DNA of 64,000 nt from Streptomyces zhaozhouensis (GCF_900230195.1 NZ_OCNE01000008.1:1-64000); one strand, 5' to 3'. Shown: positions 9,855 to 18,959, counted from the stretch's first letter. Translations and numbers: made by a program. Notes: generated by a model from the letters alone, not told the origin.

Positions 9855-11035
9855 GGGGGCCGGCCGCGCCCGACGGCGCTTCCCCCGCCCGGTCCGGCGG
9901 GCCGAACACCGAGGAGACCTGGGCACGCGTCGAGCCGCTGCTCGGGCGGTACGGCATCACCCGCGTCGCGGACGTCACCCATCTGGATCACATCGGCATT
10001 CCGGTCTCCGTCGCGGTCCGGCCGCTGGCCGAGACCTACGCCACCACCCAGAGCGCGGGCCTCACCCCGTCGATGGCCCACGGTCTGGCCGCGATGCGGT
10101 CGGTCGAGCTGGCACACGCGGAGGCGTTCGACCCACCCGCGTTCGAGGCCACCGCCTATGACCTCGAACTCCCGTACTCGGTCGACGCGTTGAACACCCT
10201 GCCGACCAGCGGGCCGCTCGCCCACGTGAAGCTCGCCTGGACGCCGGGCCGCACGCTCCTGGGCGGTGCGCCGGTGCCGCTGCCGCTGCAGCTCCTGCGC
10301 CTGTCGTTCGTGCCCGGCGTGCGGGGGGAACCCCGCGTCCTGCGGGCCTCCCGCAACGGCCTCGCCTCCGGCGGCACCCTCCCGGAGGCCGCGCTGGAGG
10401 GCCTGTACCGGGTCGTCGAGCGCCACGCTCTGGCCAGCCTCGGCGCCGAGGGCCCCGACCCCCGGGTCCGCGTCGACCTGGCCACGCTCGACGACGCGCA
10501 TCTGCGGGGCCTGCTCGACCGGCTGGCCGACGCGAGCACCCAGATCGAGGTGGCACTGGTCCGCAACGCCCTCGCCGTGCCCGTCTTCCTGGCGTTCGTC
10601 TGGTCACCCCTGCACCCGCTCGTCGCCGCGGGGGTCGGCGCCGACCTCGACCTCGGCGCCGCCATGTGCCGCGCGATCGGCCAGGCCGTCCAGGCGCGCC
10701 TGACGAGGATCATGGCCGTCCGCGACGACCTCCCCTCCGAGTGCCGGCCGCCCCACTCCTCCGACCCGCTGCTGGCCACCTCCCGGGGGCGGGCGGTCGC
10801 CGAGGTGACCGAGGGATACCGCGCCGCCCACGACGACCCGGACGCCGCGCTGGAGGATGTCGCCCGCCGGGTGGAGGCGCACACCGGGATGCCGCCGCTC
10901 CTCGCCGAACTCTCCACCGACGGCGATCCGTTCTCGGTGGTCAGGGTCGTCTGCCCCGGCCTCGACCACGCGCGCCGGGACAGCGACGCCATCCGCCGGC
11001 TGTCTCCCTGCGCCGACGAGCCCCGGTGCGTCTGA
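9851..11035 (+). CDS. YcaO-domain cyclodehydratase/thioamidase
   Basis: YcaO enzymes use ATP to phosphorylate a peptide backbone amide, making azolines or, with TfuA, thioamides. The protein (394 residues) has the characteristic entry motif VTHLDHIGIPV near residue 43. It also has the helical acidic segment EAALEGLYRVVERHAL near 180, which carries ATP/Mg-binding acidic residues in the family. No PxPxP C-terminal tail is present, and there is no fused E1-like or ocin-ThiF domain, which fits TfuA-dependent rather than azoline-type YcaO proteins. The start is the GTG that overlaps the tfuA stop; GGAG lies 5 bases upstream. No precursor-peptide gene sits next to it, which is unusual. Confidence 0.9.
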   Translation: MRGPAAPDGASPARSGGPNTEETWARVEPLLGRYGITRVADVTHLDHIGIPVSVAVRPLAETYATTQSAGLTPSMAHGLAAMRSVELAHAEAFDPPAFEATAYDLELPYSVDALNTLPTSGPLAHVKLAWTPGRTLLGGAPVPLPLQLLRLSFVPGVRGEPRVLRASRNGLASGGTLPEAALEGLYRVVERHALASLGAEGPDPRVRVDLATLDDAHLRGLLDRLADASTQIEVALVRNALAVPVFLAFVWSPLHPLVAAGVGADLDLGAAMCRAIGQAVQARLTRIMAVRDDLPSECRPPHSSDPLLATSRGRAVAEVTEGYRAAHDDPDAALEDVARRVEAHTGMPPLLAELSTDGDPFSVVRVVCPGLDHARRDSDAIRRLSPCADEPRCV

Positions 11036-11086
11036 GGGACCCGTGTCTCCGAGGGACCCGCGCCGCGGGCGCCGGGGCGGCCTGGG

Positions 11087-11932
11087 CTATCCGGCGAGGA
11101 AGCCGCGCGCCCGGACGGTCTCGCCCAGGTTCTGCCGCCCGTCCATCGCCTCGACGCCGCTCGACACCATCAGAACGGACTCCCGCCAGGTCTTGTGGCC
11201 CAGACCCACGTCCTCGCGGAAGGTGCGGAACTCCTCCTCGTAGTCGTCCGCCGCCTCCCGCCACGCCGAGGTGTCGTAGCGCTCCCGGTGCAGCACCAGC
11301 TCCTGGGCGGGGCGGGGGCGTATCCGGGCGGGCCGCTCGGGGTCGGGAACCCCGACCACCAGGCCGAAGGAGACGAAGCTCAGCGGCGGCAGCCCGATCA
11401 TCTCGGCGAGCTCGCGCGCCTTGTTCCTCGCGGCGCCGATGTAGACCGTCCCCAGGCCCAGCGACTCGGCGGCGACCGTCGCGTTCTGCGCCGCGAGCGC
11501 GGCGTCCGTCGCCGCCACCAGGAAGGTGTCCAACTGCTCCAGGACGTCACCGCTGTCGCCCGCCTCCGTGGCGATCGCGTGGCTGCGCGAGAGGTCGGCG
11601 ACCCAGAGGAGCAGCAGCGGCGCCTCGTTGATCTGCGGGTTCCCCCGGTCCACGGAGTGCATCCGCGTGGTGGCGGCGATCTCGGCCTTCAGCTCGGGAT
11701 CGGTCACCGCCACCACGCTCCACTGGTGGAGGTTGGAACTGGTCGACGCCGACTGCGCGGCGGCCACCAGCGTCTCCAGCGTCCCCTCCGGCAGCGGGTC
11801 GGGCAGGTAGGCGCGGACGGAACGGTGCCGCAGCATCCCCGCTATCTGGTCGTTCCACCTCACCCCCTCCGGCGCCTTCCCCTTTCCGTAGCGCTGTTCC
11901 AGCAGCTCGTGCCGCTCATCGTCCGTGGACAC
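11087..11932 (-). CDS. NfsA-type NADPH nitroreductase / FMN oxidoreductase
   Basis: This FMN-dependent nitroreductase-superfamily protein has 281 residues and probably reduces nitroaromatics, quinones or similar electrophiles with NAD(P)H. Recognisable elements are MLRHRSVRAYLPDPLPEG at the start, SASTSSNLHQWSVVAV (FMN phosphate contact region), and AAESLGLGTVYIGAARNKAR. The tail resembles NfsA more than the SagB dehydrogenases found with some YcaO systems. The start is the GTG at 11932, seven bases after GAGG; another GTG at 11938 is possible. It is divergent from a TetR gene, with an operator-like palindrome between them, so it is probably repressed by that regulator. It converges on ycaO with a gap of 51 bp. 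Confidence 0.88.
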   Translation of the reverse strand: MSTDDERHELLEQRYGKGKAPEGVRWNDQIAGMLRHRSVRAYLPDPLPEGTLETLVAAAQSASTSSNLHQWSVVAVTDPELKAEIAATTRMHSVDRGNPQINEAPLLLLWVADLSRSHAIATEAGDSGDVLEQLDTFLVAATDAALAAQNATVAAESLGLGTVYIGAARNKARELAEMIGLPPLSFVSFGLVVGVPDPERPARIRPRPAQELVLHRERYDTSAWREAADDYEEEFRTFREDVGLGHKTWRESVLMVSSGVEAMDGRQNLGETVRARGFLAG

Positions 11933-12016
11933 AGACACACCTCTGTCGTTTCGGTTCCTCGGGCACGTTCCTCGGCACTGCCGCGACGCACTCATGCCGT
12001 ATCGGCAGTAAACAGC

Positions 12017-12035
12017 ATACTGGCAGTATCTGCCA
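12017..12035. promoter_or_regulatory. Overlapping palindromes, probable TetR operator
   Basis: ATACTG-G-CAGTAT (12017-12029) is a perfect 13-bp palindrome and overlaps TGGCAG-TAT-CTGCCA (12021-12035), a perfect 15-bp palindrome. Both lie between the divergent nitroreductase and TetR genes, 28 bp before the TetR start. Size and place fit a TetR dimer-of-dimers operator controlling both directions. Confidence 0.7.
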
Positions 12036-12062
12036 AGCAGGCATCCGAGGTACCATGCGTGC

Positions 12063-12683
12063 GTGTCCACGCTTCGCGACAGACGGCGGCAGGCCACCGA
12101 GACGGAGATCGAGGTGGCCGCGATCAAGCTGTTCGAGAGCCGCGGCTTCGAGGCGACGACCTGTGACGACATCGCCGCCGCGGCCGAGGTCTCGCCCCGC
12201 ACCTTCTACCGGCACGGGGCGAACAAGGAGGAGGCCGCCTTCCGGACGGCCAGGCGGTTCAGCGCGGCCCTCGGCGACGAGCTGGCCGAGCGGGCCGCCC
12301 GACGCCGCCTGAGGCTGGCCGACTTCGAGGAGGTCATCGCGGGCATCCTCACCGAGTCCGCCACCGAGGACTGGCTGGAGCGGATGCTGACGGTGCGTCG
12401 CCTCACCTCCCACGACCCCGCCCTGCGCCGGATCGCGCAGCTCCACGACGCCGAGTGCGTCGAGCGGGTCGTCGAGCGCGTCGCCCAGCAGGACGGGGCC
12501 GACCCCGAGGGCCTCCTCCACCTCCAGGTGACGGCGGCCACTGCCCTCACCGTCTTCCGGGCCGCGCTGGACGAGTGGGCTGCCTCGCCGCCCGAGGAGG
12601 AGCGCGCGGCGAGCCTCGTCAGGATCTACCGCCGGGCGTCCGCGCTGCTCAACGACGAGGTCACGCGCGACGCCCGCCGCTGA
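12063..12683 (+). CDS. TetR-family transcriptional repressor
   Basis: This repressor has 206 residues. The N-terminal helix-turn-helix runs over about residues 10-55, including AAIKLFESRGFEATTCDDIA and the typical AEVSPRTFYRHGANKEE recognition region. The remainder is an all-helical ligand/dimer domain. The start is the GTG at 12063. It is divergent from the nitroreductase gene across a 130-bp space carrying overlapping palindromes, the standard layout for a locally acting TetR repressor. The inducer is unknown; an electrophilic or cluster-derived compound is a reasonable guess. Confidence 0.93.
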   Translation: MSTLRDRRRQATETEIEVAAIKLFESRGFEATTCDDIAAAAEVSPRTFYRHGANKEEAAFRTARRFSAALGDELAERAARRRLRLADFEEVIAGILTESATEDWLERMLTVRRLTSHDPALRRIAQLHDAECVERVVERVAQQDGADPEGLLHLQVTAATALTVFRAALDEWAASPPEEERAASLVRIYRRASALLNDEVTRDARR

Positions 12684-12695
12684 CCGTGCCCCGGC

Positions 12696-13364
12696 TCAGC
12701 CGACGCCGAGCGCCTCGCGCAGCCGCCCGCGCACCTGGCGCTCCGTCTCCGCCGCGTCGCACCCGTCCACGTCGACGGTCAGCACGTCCCACCCCGTCGT
12801 CGCCAGCACCCGCGCGGTCAACCCGGCCTCCCACCGCAGATGTTCCGCGGCCGACGCCAGGTCACGCACCGAGCGGCCGCCCGGTGCGCGCCCCAGCTTG
12901 TCGACATACCAGCGCTCCCACCCCGCGCCCTCCCGGGCGACGGCCCGCGCCAGGGCGGCCTCCGGGGCGCCCCGCAGATACACGACATGGACCGTCGCCG
13001 GCTCCACGGCCGCGGCCAGCTCCCGCACGATCCGTCCGATCGCCGCCTCGTCGTGGCCCCAGGCGACCAGCGACGGCACGAACGGCAGCAGCGCGTCCGT
13101 CACCAGCACCCGCACGCCCGCGCGCCGGGCCCCCGCCACATAGGCGCGCGTCGCCGCGACCAGCGTGTCCGGCCGCACGCTCCCGGCGCCGTCCGCGAAC
13201 TCCTCCGCGACCGGCCGGAAGGCGTCCCGGGTGAGGACGTCCGCCTCCTCGAAGTGGTCGACCGCCACCCCGGCCCCGGCCAGCCACGCGGCCAACGCCC
13301 CGCAGAGCGTCGACTTGCCCACCCCCGGGCTGCTGCCGACCACCGCGACCACGTGCTGCTCCAT
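12696..13364 (-). CDS. P-loop NTPase, kinase-like
   Basis: The protein has 222 residues with a Walker A motif GSSPGVGKST at residues 10-19 and a Walker-B-like RVLVTDALLPF near 108. The rest has the shape of small-molecule or nucleoside kinases, with a LID-like arginine-containing segment WERWYVDKLGRAP. The start is the ATG at 13364. It is the last gene of the minus-strand run of tailoring genes. Phosphorylation of a pathway intermediate or self-protection are possible roles; neither is shown by the sequence. It could also be a general metabolic kinase placed here by chance. Confidence 0.8.
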   Translation of the reverse strand: MEQHVVAVVGSSPGVGKSTLCGALAAWLAGAGVAVDHFEEADVLTRDAFRPVAEEFADGAGSVRPDTLVAATRAYVAGARRAGVRVLVTDALLPFVPSLVAWGHDEAAIGRIVRELAAAVEPATVHVVYLRGAPEAALARAVAREGAGWERWYVDKLGRAPGGRSVRDLASAAEHLRWEAGLTARVLATTGWDVLTVDVDGCDAAETERQVRGRLREALGVG

Positions 13365-13393
13365 GGCGCCAGCCTCCCACGAACGGACCGTCG

Positions 13394-14221
13394 TCACAGC
13401 ACGTCGAGCTCCCGCATCCGGCGCACGAACGGCGGGGCGTCGGCGCGGGACCAGCGGGGGTCGTAGTAGGGGAACCTCTCCTGGTCGTAGACGAAGTCCT
13501 GGCCGAGGAACTGCGCGATGTACCGGTGGGCGGCGGCGCGTTGCTCCGGGGTCTCCGGGACGGCGACGAACGAGGTCGTCCAGCTGAACCGCGCGCGGCC
13601 GTGGACGCTGCCGTGCCAGATGTGCGGGTCGAAGACGACCACGTCGTGGGGGCCGAGCGGGGGGACGAAGCCGGGCCAGCGGCGTTCCTCGCCGAGCTCG
13701 TCGAACTCCTCGTCGACGGCCATCTCCTCCCGGTAGCCGGCCAGCCGTTCGGCGAGCGGGCCCCGGTGGGAGCCGGGGAGGAACTGGAGCGAGCCGTCCG
13801 CCTCGCACAGCTCGTCGCGGTAGACGACGCACTTCACGGCCCGCAGATGCGGCTCGGTGGTGTCCTGGTGCCAGGGCGAGGCGTTGCTGAGGTAGGTGCC
13901 CTTGGGGGGTTTGACGAGCGCGTCGGCGCCCAGCAGCTGTTCGGCGACGTCGCGCAGCGGCGAAGCGTTGACCAGCGCGCAACTCGCGGGGGTCGTCGCG
14001 GCGTTCATCAGCGGCAGGAACCAGCTCGTGACGCCGTCCACGGGTATGCCGGTCCGCGCCGCCGGCTCCCGTGCCCGGCGCACCTGCGGGTACTGGTCGG
14101 TGAGGCTGTCGACGACCTCGGCGAAGAGGCGCTCCGACTGGTCGGGCGTGAAGAAGCCACGCACGACGACGAAGCCGAACGAGTCGAAGAACGCGAGCTG
14201 TTCGGAATCCAGCAGGCCCAT
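13394..14221 (-). CDS. Phytanoyl-CoA dioxygenase (PhyH) family oxygenase
   Basis: This Fe(II)/2-oxoglutarate-type oxygenase has 275 residues. The metal triad is visible: His118 and Asp120 in SPWHQDTTE, and His203 in DPHIWHGSVHG. A downstream Arg near 212 suits 2-oxoglutarate binding. The N-terminus FFDSFGFVVVRGFF is typical of PhyH proteins. Family members hydroxylate, halogenate or desaturate small molecules; lack of halogenase features (the Asp is present) makes hydroxylation most likely. The start ATG at 14221 follows GGAGTGGAG. It is flanked by a methyltransferase and the P-loop kinase on the same strand, consistent with late tailoring. Confidence 0.92.
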   Translation of the reverse strand: MGLLDSEQLAFFDSFGFVVVRGFFTPDQSERLFAEVVDSLTDQYPQVRRAREPAARTGIPVDGVTSWFLPLMNAATTPASCALVNASPLRDVAEQLLGADALVKPPKGTYLSNASPWHQDTTEPHLRAVKCVVYRDELCEADGSLQFLPGSHRGPLAERLAGYREEMAVDEEFDELGEERRWPGFVPPLGPHDVVVFDPHIWHGSVHGRARFSWTTSFVAVPETPEQRAAAHRYIAQFLGQDFVYDQERFPYYDPRWSRADAPPFVRRMRELDVL

Positions 14222-14292
14222 GACGCAACTCCACTCCCATCACACACATCACACCGGTGCGAGAACGCGGTCCCGCCCGCCGAGGCGGGGGT

Positions 14293-14940
14293 TCAGAGCT
14301 TCTCGACGATCAGTTGGTAGTCGCGGTGGATCTCGCGGAACTGCCCGGGGACGGTCCGCAGAAAGGTCTCGATGCCCAGCCGCGGGCGTTCGCTCTCCGT
14401 CTCCATGAGGTTCCAGTCGTAGTCGTCGAAGAGCACCAGGCCGCCGGAGACCGTCAGCGACCAGGCCAGCGCCGCGTCGCCGTAGACGTCGGCCGCGTAG
14501 TGGCTGCCGTCCACGTAGACGATGTCGAAGCGGCGCCCGGCGATTCCCAGGAGCGGGAGCACGCTCCCCGACGTGCCCCTGATCTTCTCTATCCGGTCGG
14601 CGAACCGCGCCGTGTTGGCGTCGAAGCGCCGTTCCACGTCGGCGACCGAGGGCGCCAACGACGCGTTCTCGTGGTGCTCGACGCTGCCCTCGAACGTGTC
14701 GACGCACGTCAGCGAGGACCCGGCGAGGTAGTGGAGGAAGAAGAGCGCGGACCGCCCCTCCCAGGAGCCGATCTCCAGCACCCGTGCCGGCCGGTGCCGG
14801 TGCGCGGCCAGGACCTCCGTCCAGACGGGGAAGTGGCTCGTCGTCCAGTCCGAGGAGAACACGCAGCCCTCGTACCAGCGGGCGATGTCGGCCTCGTTCA
14901 CCACTTCGGAGGCGCGTTCCCCCGCGGAGGTGCGTTCCAT
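14293..14940 (-). CDS. Class I SAM-dependent methyltransferase (Methyltransf_24-like)
   Basis: The 215-residue protein has the SAM-binding glycine motif in VLEIGSWEGRSALFF at about 54-68. An acidic motif follows in LTCVDTFEG near 79, and the metal/SAM region IVYVDGSHYAADVYGD lies near 143. This pattern matches the Methyltransf_24/TylF-like group, which often methylates sugar or aglycone hydroxyls. The start at the ATG at 14940 removes an unlikely arginine-rich upstream extension. It sits between the PhyH oxygenase and the UDP-sugar SDR, so methylation of a sugar or of the oxygenated product is a reasonable inference. Confidence 0.9.
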   Translation of the reverse strand: MERTSAGERASEVVNEADIARWYEGCVFSSDWTTSHFPVWTEVLAAHRHRPARVLEIGSWEGRSALFFLHYLAGSSLTCVDTFEGSVEHHENASLAPSVADVERRFDANTARFADRIEKIRGTSGSVLPLLGIAGRRFDIVYVDGSHYAADVYGDAALAWSLTVSGGLVLFDDYDWNLMETESERPRLGIETFLRTVPGQFREIHRDYQLIVEKL

Positions 14941-14969
14941 CGCGATCCTCTCCCTTCCCGATCTTCCGC

Positions 14970-15944
14970 TCAGCCGGCCGAGGACCGGCGGAACCACGCG
15001 ACGGTGCGGCGCAGGCCCTCCGTGACGCCCACCGTCGGCGCCCAGCCGAGTTCCCGCCGCGCCCTGCTGATGTCGGGGCGCCGGCACCGCGGGTCGTCGA
15101 CGGGCAGGTCGATGAACCTGACGGGGGACGAGGAGCCGGTGAGCGACTTCACCCGCCGCGCCAGGGCGTCGATGCGGTACTCCTCCGGGTTGCCGAGGTT
15201 CACCGGGCCCACCAGGTCGGAGCGGAGCATGGCGGCGATCCCCGCGACCAGGTCGTCGACATAGCAGAACGACCGGGTCTGACTGCCGTCGCCGGAGATG
15301 GTGAGCGGCTCCCCGGCCAGCGCCTGGGCGATGAACGTGGGTACGGCCCGGCCGTCGCTGTGCCGCATTCGGGGGCCGTAGGTATTGAAGATGCGCACGA
15401 TGGCCACGTCGACGCCGTGTTGCTGGTGGTAGGCCATCGTCAGCGCCTCGGAGAAGCGCTTCGACTCGTCATAGACGCTGCGTGGACCGATGGGGTTGAC
15501 GCAGCCCCAGTAGCTCTCCGGCTGCGGATGGACCTGCGGGTCGCCGTACACCTCGCTGGTCGAGGCGAGCAGCAGCCGCGCGCCCTTGCGGCGCGCCAGC
15601 TCCAGGGCGTTCCACGTGCCCTGGGAGCCGACGCGCATGGTGGCCAGCGGCCGGTTCAGATAGTCGACGGGCGAGGCGGGCGAGGCCAGGTGCAGCACGG
15701 CGTCGACCGGCCCCTCCACCTCGCACTCCTCGGAGACGTCCGTCGTCCGCAGCGACAGCCTGCCGTGGTCGGCGAACTCCAGGTTCCGTTTGGAGCCGGA
15801 GGAGAAGTCGTCCAGGCAGACGACCTCGGCGCCGGCCCGGAGAAAGTGCTCGACCAGGTGGGAGCCGACGAATCCGGCGCCGCCCGTGATCACGACGCGT
15901 TCGGGCGCGGTGCCCGGGGGGCGGTGTGCGTCCGTTGCCGCCAT
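14970..15944 (-). CDS. UDP-glucuronate decarboxylase-like SDR (UDP-xylose synthase)
   Basis: This extended SDR (324 residues) has the NAD-binding [10 protein letters not shown] at 21-30, the active-site STSEVYGD at 128-135 and YxxxK as YDESK at 158-162. The context [30 protein letters not shown] and [10 protein letters not shown] is that of UDP-glucuronate decarboxylases, which make UDP-xylose. The N-terminus lacks a membrane segment. Within this operon it would supply a pentose donor for the two GT2-type enzymes nearby. A 4,6-dehydratase role is less likely because the PASPxxY and WGxVNPxG signatures are those of UXS enzymes. Confidence 0.88.
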   Translation of the reverse strand: MAATDAHRPPGTAPERVVITGGAGFVGSHLVEHFLRAGAEVVCLDDFSSGSKRNLEFADHGRLSLRTTDVSEECEVEGPVDAVLHLASPASPVDYLNRPLATMRVGSQGTWNALELARRKGARLLLASTSEVYGDPQVHPQPESYWGCVNPIGPRSVYDESKRFSEALTMAYHQQHGVDVAIVRIFNTYGPRMRHSDGRAVPTFIAQALAGEPLTISGDGSQTRSFCYVDDLVAGIAAMLRSDLVGPVNLGNPEEYRIDALARRVKSLTGSSSPVRFIDLPVDDPRCRRPDISRARRELGWAPTVGVTEGLRRTVAWFRRSSAG

Positions 15945-16018
15945 GTTCCCTCCTCAGCGAGTTCCTGAACATGCCCTTGCCGTCCGGGCGTCGCCCCGCG
16001 ACGGCCCGCGGACGGGCC

Positions 16019-16795
16019 TCAACCGTGGCCGACCGTGGCCCGGAACAGCAGGTGGTCCATCCCGTCGGGGAACGACCGGTCCTCGACGCGGACGTTCTCG
16101 AAGCCGGCCAGCGTCAGCGCCGCCGTGACCTCCCGCGCCCGCCGCGGGTAGAGCCGGAGCTGGCGGAACCAGGTGCCGACCAGCCGGCCCGAGGCGTCCA
16201 GCTCCTCGTACCGGAAGGTGCAGGCGAGCACCCCGGTCTCCGGCGTATAGCGGGACTGCTCGCTGACGTACAGGGAGTGGTCATCCAGATAGTCATGGAT
16301 GTCGTGCGCCCGGGTGAGCGCGCCCGTCGCCCCGGCGAGCGAGCCGAGATACTCAACGTCGAAGCGCGACACGTCCAACAGGATCTCCGTCTCCGGCTTG
16401 CCGACCCGGCGACAGTTGGCGAGCAGCTCGTCCAACTGCGTGTCGTCCAGGAGGTGCGAGATCAGGTCGTACGGCATCACGATCGCGTCCGCGGGCCCGG
16501 TGTCCGGCAGCGCGGGCAGCGTGCACCGGTGCAGCTCGGCCCGCCCGTCCAACTCCTCCTCGGCGAGGCGCTCCCGGAACCTGCGCAGCATCCCGGGGGA
16601 GCCGTCGACGCCCACGACACGGTGGCCGAGCCGGGCGAACGGCAGCAGCACGTCGCCGATGCCGCACCCCAGCTCCAGCACGGTGGAACCGGGCGCCAGG
16701 TCGCGCAGCTCGGAGAGGTACAGGGGGCCGACCCGGGGAGAGATGCCCAGCTTCCTCTCGTAGAGCTCGGGGTCGTAGAACTCGTGCAGGCTCAT
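16019..16795 (-). CDS. Class I SAM-dependent methyltransferase
   Basis: The 258-residue methyltransferase has glycine motif I VLELGCGIGDVLLPFA at 39-54, motif II HRVVGVDGSPGM near 58-69 and MPYDLISHLLDD as the acidic motif III region. The C-terminal beta strands (LRLYPRRAREVTAALTLAGF) complete the Rossmann-like fold seen in small-molecule methyltransferases. The start is the ATG at 16795; upstream sequence in the same frame is low-complexity arginine. It lies between the SDR and the DegT-GT2 fusion gene, so N- or O-methylation of an aminosugar is a natural idea but not demonstrated. Confidence 0.9.
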   Translation of the reverse strand: MSLHEFYDPELYERKLGISPRVGPLYLSELRDLAPGSTVLELGCGIGDVLLPFARLGHRVVGVDGSPGMLRRFRERLAEEELDGRAELHRCTLPALPDTGPADAIVMPYDLISHLLDDTQLDELLANCRRVGKPETEILLDVSRFDVEYLGSLAGATGALTRAHDIHDYLDDHSLYVSEQSRYTPETGVLACTFRYEELDASGRLVGTWFRQLRLYPRRAREVTAALTLAGFENVRVEDRSFPDGMDHLLFRATVGHG

Positions 16796-16905
16796 GGGGG
16801 ACTCTCCCAATCTGGCGCTGGTGCAGGACAGGCCGCTGACGCCGAACGGGCCGCCGGTGTCGCACGGGCCCGCAGGACGCGGGGCCCGACGCGGGGCGTC
16901 GGGGC

Positions 16906-18939
16906 CTAACGCGGGGCGTCGGGGACGGGCGGCGGGGCGTCGCCGTACTCGCTGTTGGACATGCCGCCCAGCCGGTACCGCAGCGTGGGCTGCCGCGTGC
17001 AGCGGACCGGCACGTCCAGCGCCACCAACTGCTCCAGCAGGATGTCGTCCTCGCCGAGGCGTTCGGCGATCTCCCGCCGGCTGCGGGGGCGGCGGAAGGC
17101 GAGTTGACCGAGCAGCCGGCGCTCGAAGAGCCACTCGCCCATGTCGACCATCCCCCCGCCGCCGTCGGGCAGTGCGAACGTGAGGCCGTCGCGGATCACC
17201 GGGTCCTCGCCCATGACGCCCGCCGCGCACAGCTCCCGGAAGCGCCGCTCCGAGTCGGGGCCGGGCGGCAGCCAGGGGAAGCGGGTCACCGGCGTCGGCC
17301 GGCCCTCGGCGTCGACGAGGGTGCGCCAGGAGTGCACGGCGGGACTGCCCGTGCCGACCGCCAGGTCGAGCAGGCTCGACAGATGGTCCTCCTCCCACTC
17401 GTTGTCGTCGTCGAGGAACGCCACGAAGTCGCCCGTCGTCCCGCGCGTCGCCAGGTCGCGCAGGGCCGCGATGCGGTCGAACGGGTCCTCCCACGCGGCG
17501 TCGCCCCGGTCGACGCGGACCACCCGCGCGTCGAGCGCCGCCGGGACGTCGGGCACGGGCGCCGTGCCGTCGAGCCAGAGGGTGGTGCGGATCCCGGCGG
17601 TCACGTCCTGCTTGGCGACGCTGTTCAACGCGGCGTCAAGGGTGGGGCGGGTGCCCCGGGTGATGACGACGACGTCGATCACGGGGGGCGCCGACTCCGA
17701 GGCGGCGGCGCCCCCCGCCGCCGGGAGCGGCCACTCCCGCGCCGTCGTGGGCCGGCCCAGCGCGGCGGCCAGCCGCTCCACCCGCTCCGGCGCGGCGAGG
17801 AAGAGCTGGTGCGGCACCACGACACCGGTCGCGTGCCACGCCCGGGAGTGCGGGACGCAGGGCGCGGTGTCGCGCGCGAGCTCCGCGTACTGCTTCACCG
17901 TGGCCGGCCGGTAGAGCGGCCCCTCGGGGACCGGCGGGTAGACGCGGTCCAGCGTCGCGCCCGTGCGGGCGTGCGCCTCCCGGAGCACGTCCTGTGGCGG
18001 GCGCCCGTCGGGGACGCGCAGCGCCAGCCCGTAGAACGTGCCGCCGCCCAGCACCCCCTCGTCCGCCGCGACCTCCCAGCCCCGGTCCGTCATCAGCGCA
18101 CGGAAGAGCGCCGCCCGTTCCGCGCGGAGCGCCGCCTGGCGCGGGAACCTGGCCAGCTGGTCGAGCAGCAGCGCCGCGGAGGTCTCCGGCAGCGCGTGGT
18201 TGGCGCCGTGGAGCAGATACGCCGGCTCCAACTCGTTGGCCGCCTCCGGCTCGGGCAGCCGGGTCCGCCGGCGCGAGTCCATCACCAGCGAGTCCAGTCG
18301 CGCGGCGATCCCCGGATCGTCGGTGAGGACCGCGCCGCCCTCCGCGCAGGTGATGATCTTCGTGGCCTGGAGGCTCATGATCGAGACGTCACCGAGCCCG
18401 CCGAGGCGTCGCCCGTGCGCGTCCGTGCCGAACTGGCTGTGCGACACGTCCTCGATGATCGGCACGCCGGGCCAGGCGGCCCTGGCGCGGGCCACGTCGA
18501 ACGCCTGGGCATAGAGATGGATGCCCAGCACGGCGCTCGGGGCGGCGGCGAGCCCGGCCGGGTCGCCGCAGGGGGAGTCCTCGGCCGCGTCGAAGTAGAC
18601 GGGGCGGGCGCCCACCCGGAAGACGGCCGTCGCGCAGCTCACCCACGTGGTGGCGGGCATCGCCACGGTGTCGCCCGGACCGATGCCGAGCGCGTGCAGC
18701 GCGACGACGATGGCGCTGGAACCGTTGGTCGTCAGCACGGCGTGCGCGCGCCCGGACAGGTCGGCCAGCGCGCGGGCCGCCCGTTCGTTGTCCGAGGACC
18801 AGACGCTGCGGGCGCCGCTCACCGCGAGCCGGCCGCTGAGCAGCGGCCGGGCCAGCGCGCGCACCGACCGTTCGTCCGTCTCCGGCCACTCGGGCCAGGC
18901 GGCGCCGGTGTGCGGGGCGGTACTTCCTTCGACAGGCAC
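16906..18939 (-). CDS. DegT/DnrJ/EryC1 aminotransferase fused to GT2 glycosyltransferase
   Basis: This is one 677-residue protein with two enzymes. Residues ~25-400 form a sugar PLP aminotransferase: TTNGSSAIVVALHALGI, the PLP-ring Asp in IIEDVSHSQFG (about 164) and the Schiff-base Lys194 in SLQATKIITCAEGGAV. After a small Ala/Pro linker, residues ~415-660 form a GT-A glycosyltransferase: PPVIDVVVITRGTRPTLDAA and FLDDDNEWEEDHL, where the Asp cluster supplies the metal site. The GTG start at 18939 follows GGGAG. A fused pair suggests that a keto-sugar or cyclitol is aminated and glycosylated in sequence on one protein. I know no characterised protein of this exact layout. The frame is continuous, so it is not an annotation merge. 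Confidence 0.9.
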   Translation of the reverse strand: MPVEGSTAPHTGAAWPEWPETDERSVRALARPLLSGRLAVSGARSVWSSDNERAARALADLSGRAHAVLTTNGSSAIVVALHALGIGPGDTVAMPATTWVSCATAVFRVGARPVYFDAAEDSPCGDPAGLAAAPSAVLGIHLYAQAFDVARARAAWPGVPIIEDVSHSQFGTDAHGRRLGGLGDVSIMSLQATKIITCAEGGAVLTDDPGIAARLDSLVMDSRRRTRLPEPEAANELEPAYLLHGANHALPETSAALLLDQLARFPRQAALRAERAALFRALMTDRGWEVAADEGVLGGGTFYGLALRVPDGRPPQDVLREAHARTGATLDRVYPPVPEGPLYRPATVKQYAELARDTAPCVPHSRAWHATGVVVPHQLFLAAPERVERLAAALGRPTTAREWPLPAAGGAAASESAPPVIDVVVITRGTRPTLDAALNSVAKQDVTAGIRTTLWLDGTAPVPDVPAALDARVVRVDRGDAAWEDPFDRIAALRDLATRGTTGDFVAFLDDDNEWEEDHLSSLLDLAVGTGSPAVHSWRTLVDAEGRPTPVTRFPWLPPGPDSERRFRELCAAGVMGEDPVIRDGLTFALPDGGGGMVDMGEWLFERRLLGQLAFRRPRSRREIAERLGEDDILLEQLVALDVPVRCTRQPTLRYRLGGMSNSEYGDAPPPVPDAPR

Positions 18940-18959
18940 GGGTGACTCCCTCTCCTGGA

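Noticed and set aside
11087..11932. Nitroreductase as a SagB-type azoline dehydrogenase partner of YcaO
   Set aside because: Its motifs are NfsA-like, it is on the opposite strand and it is paired with its own TetR regulator.
12455..13234. Plus-strand 259-codon frame across the TetR and P-loop kinase genes
   Set aside because: Almost entirely Pro/Arg/Ala and antisense to a gene with a clear Walker A motif.
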